DNA from: an uncultured Muribaculaceae bacterium
GTDB lineage: Bacteria; Bacteroidota; Bacteroidia; Bacteroidales; Muribaculaceae
DNA length: 13,184 nt
Direction: 5' to 3'
Assembly (NCBI GenBank): GCA_910578095.1
Contig: CAJTOZ010000022.1
Span: 39,514-52,697, forward strand
The notes beneath the pieces are model-generated. The model saw nothing but the letters and a program-made list of their open reading frames with translations. It ran no database searches and was not told the origin of the DNA. Positions within the stretch are counted from its first letter, which is position 1; every line of letters begins with the position of its first letter. The position numbers and the translations under genes were made by a program. This document shows, piece by piece, positions 1 to 7,342 of this stretch.

Positions 1-101
1 GCTGCGTCGGGTGCTTCGGCCGCAGAAGCGGCCGGGGTGAGGATTTCCTCGGCGCGGGGAGCGCGCGGGGAGGATTCGTTCGTTTCCATACTGAGGTTCA
101 T
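1..101 (-). CDS. N-terminal fragment of an unidentified protein (runs off the left edge)
   Basis: A reading frame opens on the minus strand and stays open to the window edge. The visible N-terminus begins MNLSMETNESSPRAPRAEEI and continues rich in Ala, Pro and Glu, which suggests a disordered leader ahead of a domain outside the window. Two in-frame ATGs are possible: position 101 (MNLSMETN) and position 89 (METNESS). I chose the first because a well-matched promoter lies about 30 nt upstream of it. No signal peptide or membrane segment is visible. About 33 residues is too little to assign a function. The main support that it is a real gene is the promoter plus the terminator of the preceding gene just upstream. 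Confidence 0.6.
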   Translation of the reverse strand, partial: MNLSMETNESSPRAPRAEEILTPAASAAEAPDA

Positions 102-131
102 AAAAATGTGTGGCGCGCATGGGCGCAGGGC

Positions 132-165
132 CAAAATTAGCAATAAAAATTGAACGGTGTGCAAA
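132..165 (-). promoter_or_regulatory. Bacteroidetes-type promoter for the left-edge gene
   Basis: Read on the minus strand there is a -33 TTTG (165-162), a 22-nt spacer, and an exact -7 TAATTTTG (139-132). This matches the primary sigma consensus of Bacteroidetes (TTTG / TAnnTTTG). The implied start of transcription is near 125-127, giving a leader of about 25 nt to the ATG at 101. The -33 TTTG is formed by the last T residues of the neighbouring terminator's T-tract, so the two elements physically overlap. The 22-nt spacing is the same as in the promoter at 1658-1691. Confidence 0.65.
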
Positions 166-207
166 AAAAAGCAAAAAAAACGCGCAAAGCCAGGCTTCGC
201 GCGTTTT
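161..207 (-). terminator. Intrinsic terminator of the secreted-protein gene
   Basis: An inverted repeat pairs CGCGCAAAGC (181-190) with GCTTCGCGCG (194-203) around a CAG loop. There is one mismatch, and the outer A/T pairs (177-180 with 204-207) extend the stem. Read leftward, the hairpin is followed by two runs of eight T separated by GC. It lies 39 nt after the stop codon of the 452-residue gene. The flanking AAAA/TTTT could let it act in both directions, but the long T-tract favours the minus strand. Confidence 0.85.
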
Positions 208-245
208 CTCTTGCTTTGCAGAGCGCAGAGGCAGGATGATCGGGG

Positions 246-1604
246 TTATTTCACCATCACCTTCACGGCAGTGGTTCCCTGGCGACGGATATATACAGAT
301 CCTGCCTCAGGACGGCTCACACGCACACCCTGCAGATTGTAGTACTCCACGGGGGCATCGGTGTCGGCTTCGATATCGGTTATGCCGGCGGAAGCATCCA
401 CATAGTCGGAATACTCGGCGCGGAAAATATTATTCATCTCCTCCGTGTCATAATCGTATTGCTGCAGCGTCCAACGGGTGGGATAGCCGTGGGTGGCGTC
501 GTATTCCACGGTGCCCTGGATGCGGTCCAACAGCTCGGCATAAGTGCCGTCGCTGAACTGCTCTTCCTCAAGCAGAATGAGGCCGAAAGCATCGTAACGG
601 TAGACCTCGGTGTAGCTCTCGGTGTAGTAGACATCGCCGCCCACGCTATAGTCGGTGGTGGTGACGATGCGCACGCTTCCATTGCCATCGAGAGGAGTAT
701 ACGTAACCACGCTGGCCACATCTTCTTCCTCCTCGGCGTCGTAGTATGTCACGTGGGCCGTATACCCGCCGTCGGAAGCGTACTCGGCGGTGACGTTCAT
801 TTCCGTATCACCGTCGGTCATGGTGGCGGATTTGATGCGGTTTGCCCCAGTGAAGAGATCTTCATCGGAAACTATCTGGCCGTCGGTGTTTTCCCATACG
901 ATATTGGAGAATATCATTCCGGGTTCCCAGTAATAGTTCTGGGTGCTGTAGTCGTATTTCAGATTGGACTCCTCGATGCGGGTAGCTTTCCCGTCGGTGC
1001 CGTAGGTCATGGTGAGACGGAAGGTGGGATCGTAGATGCCGCCGAAATACACGGCACGCTCCATGAGCGTGATGTTTCCGGCTGCATCGCGTGTGATGTT
1101 GTGGCGGTAGGAGTTGGACGGGGCCCAGGCTCCCTCGAACCAAATATCCTGGTCGTTGAAAGTGATGAACGATGTCACACGCTCATCGTACGTACGGCTG
1201 AGGCGGCCGCTGTTCTCAAAATCGGCGCCCTCGCTCTCCGCCACCTGCGACATACGCGTGGCAAGCATACCGTTTTCGTTCCATGTCATGGTCTCACGGC
1301 TCACAAAGCCATCGGCATCGATTATATTCTGCATCGACACGTTGCCTTTGGCATCGTACTGCACTTTGTAGGTCTCATCCTGCACCCAGCGGGAGCCGTC
1401 CCAACCATAGGTCTTTTCTGTGGTGGCGCACCACAGTGCCCCGGCCTCGGCAGCCCGGCCTGCAAGTTGTTTCACATCCACACCGGCAGATGCCTTGCGT
1501 GACTTTTTGATGTGTTTTACCGGAGACTCCGGAGTGCGGGCGGAAATTTCGCCCCAGGCGCCGGACAGTGCGGCGCACATGGCAATGAGTAGAATTTTAC
1601 GCAT
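246..1604 (-). CDS. Secreted YD-repeat-like beta-rich protein with a T9SS-type C-terminal sorting tail
   Basis: The 452-residue product starts with a signal peptide (MRKILLIAMCAALSGAWG) without a good lipobox, so type I cleavage is expected. The body holds repeated short strands of the form 'YDxxGxxxx' (YDAKGNVS, MTYGTDGKA, YRYDAFGLI), resembling YD/RHS-like beta repeats; I see no catalytic domain. The last 47 residues or so (406-452) have the pattern 'YYNLQGVRV-x6-G-x-VYI-x10-KVMVK', typical of C-terminal Por/T9SS type A sorting domains common in Prevotella and Muribaculaceae. The frame is open 43 codons further upstream. I chose the ATG at 1604 because it begins the signal peptide and because the promoter at 1658-1691 lies inside the longer version. 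It is transcribed divergently from the porW-porX operon, which suggests (inference) that it is a substrate of that secretion pathway. Its precise function is unknown. Confidence 0.85.
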   Translation of the reverse strand: MRKILLIAMCAALSGAWGEISARTPESPVKHIKKSRKASAGVDVKQLAGRAAEAGALWCATTEKTYGWDGSRWVQDETYKVQYDAKGNVSMQNIIDADGFVSRETMTWNENGMLATRMSQVAESEGADFENSGRLSRTYDERVTSFITFNDQDIWFEGAWAPSNSYRHNITRDAAGNITLMERAVYFGGIYDPTFRLTMTYGTDGKATRIEESNLKYDYSTQNYYWEPGMIFSNIVWENTDGQIVSDEDLFTGANRIKSATMTDGDTEMNVTAEYASDGGYTAHVTYYDAEEEEDVASVVTYTPLDGNGSVRIVTTTDYSVGGDVYYTESYTEVYRYDAFGLILLEEEQFSDGTYAELLDRIQGTVEYDATHGYPTRWTLQQYDYDTEEMNNIFRAEYSDYVDASAGITDIEADTDAPVEYYNLQGVRVSRPEAGSVYIRRQGTTAVKVMVK

Positions 1605-1657
1605 AAGCGATGGAAAATAAAAAATATAGATTGAAATGAGTAATAATATGGTAGCTG

Positions 1658-1691
1658 CAAAGATAGGATTTTTTTGCGAACACACAACAAA
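1658..1691 (-). promoter_or_regulatory. Bacteroidetes-type promoter of the secreted-protein gene
   Basis: On the minus strand there is TTTG at 1691-1688, a 22-nt spacer, and the exact -7 box TATCTTTG at 1665-1658. Transcription would start near 1651-1653, giving a leader of about 48 nt before the ATG at 1604. Inverted repeats flank the -33 region: TTTTGCG at 1672-1678 with CGCAAAA at 1708-1714, and GCGAA at 1676-1680 with TTCGC at 1695-1699. They could be an operator shared with the divergent porW gene, but that is inference. Confidence 0.7.
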
Positions 1692-1725
1692 GATTTCGCC
1701 AAAACTACGCAAAACTTGTGCGCCG

Positions 1726-1745
1726 GCGCGCAATAATCCGCGCGC
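1726..1745 (+). repeat. GC-only hairpin just upstream of porW
   Basis: GCGCGC (1726-1731) pairs with GCGCGC (1740-1745) across the loop AATAATCC. It ends 18 nt before the porW start codon. If porW is transcribed from upstream of 1720, the leader RNA would carry this stable stem immediately before the start. No exact TAnnTTTG box was found on the plus strand in 1605-1763, so the porW promoter itself is not identified. The sequence is strongly GC-alternating, so chance pairing is possible. Confidence 0.35.
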
Positions 1746-1763
1746 GCGAGCGTTAGAATATCA

Positions 1764-4700
1764 ATGATCATTACAAGCGCGGGACATACATGTCGGCAGC
1801 GCCTATGCCGTTGTGCGCGCCCGGAACTACTGTTCAGGGTGGTACTTCTGCTGTGCGTGCCGGCAATACTGTCGGCGTGCTCCACCCGCAAGAATACGGC
1901 CGCGAGCCGAAACTACAACGCATTCATCACCCGCTACAACATCTACTACAACGGCGACACCCACTACAACGAGACGCTGCAAAAGATGGAGGAGAGCTAC
2001 GAGGATGACTATTCCCGCATGGTGCTGATGCACCCTGTGGAGGCCAAAGGCCGGGAACAGACGCCGCAGCCATCGGGCAATTTTGACCGCAGCATCGAAA
2101 AAGGGCAGAAGGCCATACAGCTACGCAGCATCAAGAAGCGCCCGCGGCGCAAACCTGGAAAAAGCGGCGACGCGGCATATCAGGCGTGGTTAAAGCGCGA
2201 TGAATACAATCCGTTCATGCACAACGCATGGATGATGATGGGCCGGAGCCAGTTTTTCAACGGCGATTTCCTCGGTGCGGCATCCACTTTTTTTTATGTA
2301 AGCCGCCACTTCTCATGGCTGCCGGCCACCGTCACCGAGGCCAAGCTATGGCAGGCGCGCTGCTATGTGGCCCTCGACTGGCTTTACGACGCCGAGCTGA
2401 TACTCAACCGCATCCGCCCCGAACAGCTGACCACATCGGATCTCCGTGGCCTCTATGCCTACGTTCAGGCCGACTGCATGATACGCTCCGGGCACTTCGA
2501 GGATGCGGTGGAGCCCTTGCGCGTGGCCGTGAAAGCGGCATCGGGGGCACAGCGCACCCGCCTGCAATTCCTGCTGGGGCAGGTGCTTGAGCGTCTCGGG
2601 CGCCGCAGCGAGGCCTATGCCGCTTTCGGCAAAGCCGGTGCGGCATCGTCGGCGAGCTACCGCACCAAATTCAACGCACGCATCAAACAGAGCGAGGTGT
2701 TTGATGGCGCCGACATCGACTCTGAAGTGCGCTCGCTGCGCCGCATGACACGCTACGACCGCAACAAACCCTATCTCGACCAGATTTACTACGCCATAGG
2801 CAACATGTATCTCAGCCGCTGCGACACCGCACACGCCATCGAGAACTATGCGCTCGCTGCCGAGAAAAGCACCCGCAACGGTATCGACAAGGCCATAGCG
2901 CAGCTACGCCTCGGCGGCCTGTATTTCGACCGCAGGCAATACGCCAAAGCACAGCCGTGCTATGCCGAAGCGGTGCCGCAGCTACCATCGTCCTATCCCG
3001 ACTACCGCACCCTGCGCAAGCGCAGCGATGTGCTCGACGAACTGGCTGTATATGCGCAGAATGTGGAATTGCAGGATTCTCTGCTGCGCCTATCGGCCAT
3101 GACCGACGACGAGCGCATGAAAGTGGTGGAAGGAATCATCGCCGAACTCGTGGCCCGTGAGAAACGCGAGGCCGAAGAGGCACGACGCGCCGAGTACGAA
3201 GCCGAAGTGGCGGCGCGCGGCGACGACATGCAGAACAGCAGCAATGCCCCGAACTCTTTCAACATCAACACCGACAACTCCTGGTATTTCTACAATCAGA
3301 CAGCCAAGCAGGCCGGACGCACGGAATTTCAGAAACGCTGGGGCTCCCGAAGGCTCGAGGACGACTGGCGGCGGCGCAACAAAAACAGCTTCAACAACCT
3401 CGAATTTGATGCGGCCGACGGCGATGGCGACGACGGCGACGGCACGACACCGACCGACAGCACCGACACCGGCAACAACGACAATTCGGCCCCCGGCGCC
3501 GACGACCCGCACAACCCGCAGTACTACCTCCGACAGATACCATCGTCCGATGCCGAGAGGGCCGTATGCCATGAAATCATTCAGGAGGGATTGTACAACA
3601 TGGGCGTGATACTCAAGGACAAACTGGAGGACTATCCTGCGGCACGGGCCCAATGGGACCGTCTGCTGCGCGATTATCCCGACAACATCTACCGCCTGGA
3701 TGTGGACTACAACATGTATCTGATGTATGCGCGCACAGGCGATACCGCCGAGGCAGAGCGCTGGCGCCACACCATCATGACCGACTTCCCCGAGAGCACC
3801 TACGGAGTGGCGCTGCAAGACCCGGCCTATCTCGACAATCTGAGACAGATGGACCGGCGCCAGCAGGAGCTGTACGACGCCACCCTCGAGGCCTACATGG
3901 CCAACCGCAATGCCGAGGTGCACGCAGCCTACGAGGAGATGCAGACACGCTACCCGCTGAGCCCTGTGATGCCGAAATTCATGTTTCTGCACGCCCTGGC
4001 CTATGTCACGGACAACCGTCCCGACGAGTTCAACGCCACACTGCGCGATCTGCTCAACCGCTACCCCGACACCGACATCACTCCCATCGCATCGGCATGG
4101 CTCAAAGGCATGGCACAGGGACGACGCCTGCAGAGCGATGCCGGAGGCAACATGCGCGGCATGATATGGGATGTGCGCCTCTCGGCCGACAGCACCGCGA
4201 CAGGCGCCGACGGGCCGCTGGAATTTGACCTCGACCCGGCCAAGGAGCAGCTGCTCGTGATGCTTTTCCCGACGGATTCCGTGTCGTCCAATCTGCTGCT
4301 GTACGAGATCGCCCGCCACAATTTCCGCTCATTCGTAGTGAAGGACTTCGAACTTGAGCCCATGAATTTCGGGCGCCTCGGAATGATTGTGATACGTGGT
4401 TTCGGAAACATGAACGAGCTGAACCACTACCGCAAGGTGATGGCCGCATCGCCCGACTTCCACATCCCTCCGGGCGTGCGCCCGGTGGCCATAAGCGCGG
4501 CCAATTTTGATGCGCTGCTGCAGGGCGGACGCAGCTTTGACGAGTATTTCCGCTACCTCGACGAGAAAAACTATGTAGATGCCCAGGCCGGCCTTCTGCA
4601 GCCGGAACAGATCGAGACCCTGCAGCAAGCCGAGGGCCCGACAGACAATGGCATGCACACACCTGACGAACCTGCCGCAGAAACACCTGCGGAGACACCC

Positions 4701-4844
4701 GCTCCGGCACCCAAACCGGCCCCGGTACCCGCCGTGCCGCCACATACTCCACCCACAACCACCCCCGCACCGAGCACCGCACCAGACATCACCACGAATG
4801 AAGGCGACGGCGGCAGCGAGGGCGATGATCCCTTATTTGACTGA
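1764..4844 (+). CDS. porW: PorW/SprE-type TPR lipoprotein of the type IX secretion system
   Basis: The 1026-residue product has a lipoprotein signal: a hydrophobic stretch (about 22-36), then lipobox LSAC with Cys39. The mature start CSTRKNTAASRNYNAFITRY, with YNIYYNG directly after, matches the family hallmark 'CSTKKNT...YN-x-YYNG' of Bacteroidetes PorW/SprE proteins. TPR-like helices are seen around 240-295, 335-410 and 600-690. An acidic Asp/Gly/Thr linker (about 546-590) divides the protein, and a conserved C-terminal region (about 820-937) is followed by a Pro/Thr/Ala-rich tail to the end. In characterised relatives this lipoprotein is periplasm-facing and links the PorK/N ring to the outer-membrane translocon; SprE is needed for secretion and gliding. 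ATG 1764 is the only ATG that preserves the signal peptide; its n-region is unusually long and contains Cys10, Cys15 and Cys17. At 1026 aa it is longer than P. gingivalis PorW. It is first in an operon with porX. In species without a complete T9SS the role could differ. Confidence 0.82.
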   Translation: MIITSAGHTCRQRLCRCARPELLFRVVLLLCVPAILSACSTRKNTAASRNYNAFITRYNIYYNGDTHYNETLQKMEESYEDDYSRMVLMHPVEAKGREQTPQPSGNFDRSIEKGQKAIQLRSIKKRPRRKPGKSGDAAYQAWLKRDEYNPFMHNAWMMMGRSQFFNGDFLGAASTFFYVSRHFSWLPATVTEAKLWQARCYVALDWLYDAELILNRIRPEQLTTSDLRGLYAYVQADCMIRSGHFEDAVEPLRVAVKAASGAQRTRLQFLLGQVLERLGRRSEAYAAFGKAGAASSASYRTKFNARIKQSEVFDGADIDSEVRSLRRMTRYDRNKPYLDQIYYAIGNMYLSRCDTAHAIENYALAAEKSTRNGIDKAIAQLRLGGLYFDRRQYAKAQPCYAEAVPQLPSSYPDYRTLRKRSDVLDELAVYAQNVELQDSLLRLSAMTDDERMKVVEGIIAELVAREKREAEEARRAEYEAEVAARGDDMQNSSNAPNSFNINTDNSWYFYNQTAKQAGRTEFQKRWGSRRLEDDWRRRNKNSFNNLEFDAADGDGDDGDGTTPTDSTDTGNNDNSAPGADDPHNPQYYLRQIPSSDAERAVCHEIIQEGLYNMGVILKDKLEDYPAARAQWDRLLRDYPDNIYRLDVDYNMYLMYARTGDTAEAERWRHTIMTDFPESTYGVALQDPAYLDNLRQMDRRQQELYDATLEAYMANRNAEVHAAYEEMQTRYPLSPVMPKFMFLHALAYVTDNRPDEFNATLRDLLNRYPDTDITPIASAWLKGMAQGRRLQSDAGGNMRGMIWDVRLSADSTATGADGPLEFDLDPAKEQLLVMLFPTDSVSSNLLLYEIARHNFRSFVVKDFELEPMNFGRLGMIVIRGFGNMNELNHYRKVMAASPDFHIPPGVRPVAISAANFDALLQGGRSFDEYFRYLDEKNYVDAQAGLLQPEQIETLQQAEGPTDNGMHTPDEPAAETPAETPAPAPKPAPVPAVPPHTPPTTTPAPSTAPDITTNEGDGGSEGDDPLFD

Positions 4845-4846
4845 CC

Positions 4847-6406
4847 ATGCCGAACAACAACTACCGCATACTCTGGGCCGACGATGAGATAGATCTGCTC
4901 AAGCCCCATATAATGTTTCTGCGCAACCGCGGCTACGATATAGCCACGGCCTGCAGCGGCGCCGATGCCCTCGAGATGGCCGACGCCACACCGTTCGACC
5001 TCATAATACTCGACGAGAACATGCCAGGCCTCTCCGGCCTCGAGACACTCACGGCCATAAAGCAGCGCATGCCGCATGTGCCGGTGATCATGATCACAAA
5101 GAGCGAAGAGGAGAACATAATGGACCAGGCTCTGGGCAGCAAGATAGCCGACTATCTCATAAAACCCGTCAATCCCAACCAGATACTGCTCGCCATCAAA
5201 AAGCAACTCGACTCGGGACGCCTCGTGAGCGAGCAGACGCAGGTGGACTACCGCCGCGAGTTCGCAGCCCTGAGCGACAGCATCGGACGCGCCGACACCA
5301 TCGACGACTGGTACGATCTTTACCGCCGCCTCGTGTTCTGGGACATGCAGCTGGCCTCGGCAGCCACCACCGGCATGGACGAGATGCTGCAGCTGCAGCG
5401 CCGCGAGGCCGACGCCGAATTCGGCAAATGGATGCGCAAGCGCTACGAGCGGTGGGCGGCCGACCCCGAAGCGGCCGACCGCCCTCTGATGAGCCCCGAG
5501 GTGATGCCCCGCCATGTGATGCCGATGCTCTCGGGCGGAGAAAAAGTGTTTCTAATACTCATCGACAATTTCAGGCTCGACCAATGGGCCACAGTGAAGC
5601 CTCTGCTCGCCGATATGTTCAACTTCGACGAACAGCTGTACACCTCCATCCTGCCCACGGCCACACAATATGCCCGAAACGCCATATTCTCCGGCCTCAT
5701 GCCGCTGCAGATATCCCGCATGTTTCCCGACCTGTGGGTGGATGAGGAATCGGAGGAAGGGAAGAACCTCAACGAGTCGCCGCTCCTCACCACCCTGTTT
5801 GAACGCTACCGGCGCAACGTGCGCTTCTCCTACAATAAGATCAACGACAGCGCCGGCGCCGAACGCCTGCTGCGGGAATTTGCCGCGCTCGAGCAGAACG
5901 ATCTCAATGTTGTTGTCGTCAACTTCATCGACATGCTGTCGCATGCGCGCACCGAATCCAAAATGATACGGGAGCTTGCAAAAACCGATGCCGCCTACCG
6001 CAGCATCACCGAGTCGTGGTTCCGGCACTCTCCCGTGCTCGAGCTATTCCGCCGCATAGCAGCCCGAGGCCACCGCGTGGTGCTCACCACCGACCACGGT
6101 ACAGTGCGCGTGGAGCAGCCCGTAAAAGTGGTGGGCGACCGCAACACCAACACCAATCTCCGCTACAAACTGGGGCGCAATCTTGACTACGATGCGCGCC
6201 GCGTGTTCGAGATCCGGGACCCTAAACGCGCCGGATTGCCGGCGCCGAATATCTCCACGGCCTATATCTTCGCCCTCGGGCGCGACTTCCTCGCCTATCC
6301 CAACAACTACAACTACTACGTACAATATTACACCGGCACCTTCCAGCACGGAGGAATTTCCATGGAGGAAATGCTTGTGCCGCTCATAACCATGACACCG
6401 AAATGA
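4847..6406 (+). CDS. porX: PorX: response regulator with alkaline-phosphatase-superfamily (PglZ-type) effector domain
   Basis: The 519-residue length is close to that of known PorX proteins. Residues 1-122 form a receiver domain with acidic residues Asp12/Asp13, phosphoacceptor Asp56 (in ILDENMPG), Thr84 and Lys106, all the expected switch residues. Residues of about 123-215 are helical, matching the PorX three-helix bundle. Residues of about 230-519 form the alkaline phosphatase superfamily domain. Candidate metal and catalytic residues are Asp240 (LILIDNFR), Thr271/Thr273 (ILPTATQYARN), Asp362 and His366 (NFIDMLSH), Asp416-His417 (TTDHG) and His501 (FQHGG), so the active site appears intact. 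Characterised PorX is a cytoplasmic regulator of type IX secretion that responds to the PorY kinase, and its effector domain binds zinc and cleaves oligonucleotides including cyclic ones. It begins 2 nt after porW stops and overlaps tsaE by ATGA, so the three genes are very likely co-translated from one mRNA. No porY or sigP is present in the window. Confidence 0.93.
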   Translation: MPNNNYRILWADDEIDLLKPHIMFLRNRGYDIATACSGADALEMADATPFDLIILDENMPGLSGLETLTAIKQRMPHVPVIMITKSEEENIMDQALGSKIADYLIKPVNPNQILLAIKKQLDSGRLVSEQTQVDYRREFAALSDSIGRADTIDDWYDLYRRLVFWDMQLASAATTGMDEMLQLQRREADAEFGKWMRKRYERWAADPEAADRPLMSPEVMPRHVMPMLSGGEKVFLILIDNFRLDQWATVKPLLADMFNFDEQLYTSILPTATQYARNAIFSGLMPLQISRMFPDLWVDEESEEGKNLNESPLLTTLFERYRRNVRFSYNKINDSAGAERLLREFAALEQNDLNVVVVNFIDMLSHARTESKMIRELAKTDAAYRSITESWFRHSPVLELFRRIAARGHRVVLTTDHGTVRVEQPVKVVGDRNTNTNLRYKLGRNLDYDARRVFEIRDPKRAGLPAPNISTAYIFALGRDFLAYPNNYNYYVQYYTGTFQHGGISMEEMLVPLITMTPK

Positions 6407-6852
6407 CGGAAACCACCCTGCACATAACCGGCCTCGACGACATGCCGGCAGCCGCCCGCACTGTGGCCGATACGATGGCCCGACGCGGTTGCCACATCGC
6501 CACATTCGACGGCGAGATGGGAGCCGGAAAAACCACTCTGATACGCGCGCTCGTAGAAATACTCGGCGCCGACGGCTGCGACGGCGCCAACTCGCCGAGC
6601 TTCGCCATAGCCAACGACTACGGCCGCGCCGCCGATGGCCGCAATGTCTACCATTTCGACCTCTACCGCCTTGAAAGCGCCGAGGAGGCTCTCGACATAG
6701 GGTTCGAGGACTATCTCGACAGCGGCGACATATGCCTCATAGAGTGGCCCGACCGCGCCGAAGAGCTGATACCCGACGATGAAAGCCGCATGCGCGTGCA
6801 GCTGTCGCTGCTCCCCGACCGCAGCCGCGAGCTACGCATCGCCACCCTCTGA
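6403..6852 (+). CDS. tsaE: TsaE, ATPase of the tRNA t6A37 modification complex
   Basis: The 149-residue product is normal length for the family. The Walker A motif GEMGAGKTT has its lysine at residue 43. It is followed by the TsaE signatures SPSFAIANDY, HFDLYRL and LIEWPD (Walker B-like end). TsaE hydrolyses ATP to reset the TsaB-TsaD complex, which transfers threonylcarbamoyl to A37 of ANN-decoding tRNAs in the cytoplasm. The start overlaps the porX stop in ATGA, implying translational coupling. The last 21 nt overlap, tail to tail, the 3' end of the minus-strand holin-like gene, with no room for a terminator between them. tsaB, tsaC and tsaD are not in the window. Confidence 0.95.
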   Translation: MTETTLHITGLDDMPAAARTVADTMARRGCHIATFDGEMGAGKTTLIRALVEILGADGCDGANSPSFAIANDYGRAADGRNVYHFDLYRLESAEEALDIGFEDYLDSGDICLIEWPDRAEELIPDDESRMRVQLSLLPDRSRELRIATL

Positions 6853-7329
6853 CGGCGGCTCCCGCAATTCGTCGAGCGGCACTCCCATGTGCCGCTCGGT
6901 CTTGTCTATGAGCCAGCGCCGTGCTATGCGCGCCCAGCGAGAGCCACGGCAGGAGGCCTCATTCTCAAGCATCGACAGCGCCTGCCACAGACACACCGCG
7001 GCAGCCAGCGCACGCACAAGGTCGAAGTGCACATCGGGCTCCAGGATCACAGCCTGAACGGCGCGCCCCAGAAGCAGGAGCGCATATACGCGTGCGAGCG
7101 TGGAAAACATAGCGCCGATGCGCTGCGACTGCAACTTGGCGGCCTTGCGCCACCCGGTGTCGGCCGCCACACGTCGGCCGAGACGCCATGCCGTGGCGGC
7201 ATCGGCCACCACCATGAGCGTGCACACCGCGGCATACGGGGCCACGGGAGCGGCCACGGCAAGCACCGCGCCGCCCAGGGCGCTGAAGATAGTTTTAAAA
7301 GCAAGAGTAAGTTCCTGTGTCATATTCAT
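6832..7329 (-). CDS. Holin-like small membrane protein (Bacteroidales phage-holin family)
   Basis: The 165-residue product has hydrophobic segments near residues 17-45, 74-96 and 104-121, and a basic C-terminal tail (RWARIARRWLIDKTERH). The arrangement matches a chromosomal 'phage holin family' of Bacteroidales, recognisable by the pattern 'PVxPxxxVCTxxVxxDxxTAxRLxRRV' and the ending 'W...LEN......W..I...LIDKTERH'. Holins make holes in the inner membrane to release lysins, but no lysin, capsid or integrase is nearby, so a role in lysis here is unproven. Two starts are possible, at 7329 (MNMTQ) and 7323 (MTQ). A good promoter sits so close that the second would give a more normal leader. The gene overlaps the tsaE 3' end by 21 nt on the opposite strand. 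Confidence 0.72.
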   Translation of the reverse strand: MNMTQELTLAFKTIFSALGGAVLAVAAPVAPYAAVCTLMVVADAATAWRLGRRVAADTGWRKAAKLQSQRIGAMFSTLARVYALLLLGRAVQAVILEPDVHFDLVRALAAAVCLWQALSMLENEASCRGSRWARIARRWLIDKTERHMGVPLDELREPPSEGGDA

Positions 7330-7342
7330 TAGTATTACGACA

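Noticed and set aside
459..1502. Long open frame (about 347 codons) on the plus strand opposite the secreted-protein gene
   Set aside because: It is antisense to a gene with a signal peptide, promoter, terminator and recognisable C-terminal tail. Its translation has no domain, and open antisense frames are common in GC-rich DNA.
1605..1733. N-terminal extension of 43 residues on the secreted protein, with a hydrophobic ILLLISIYIFYF stretch
   Set aside because: The extension contains the promoter (1658-1691), and the downstream ATG at 1604 begins a textbook signal peptide.
2288..2295. Run of eight T inside the PorW-like gene, considered as a slippage or phase-variation tract
   Set aside because: It encodes ordinary residues (Thr-Phe-Phe-Tyr) in frame, the gene is open on both sides, and eight bases alone is weak evidence.
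3090..4319. Open frame of about 409 codons on the minus strand inside the PorW-like gene
   Set aside because: The translation is a Val/Gly/His-rich antisense shadow without motifs. The plus-strand frame has family motifs throughout.
4571..5515. Minus-strand open frame of about 314 codons across the porW-porX junction
   Set aside because: It spans the junction of two well-supported genes on the other strand and shows no recognisable protein features.
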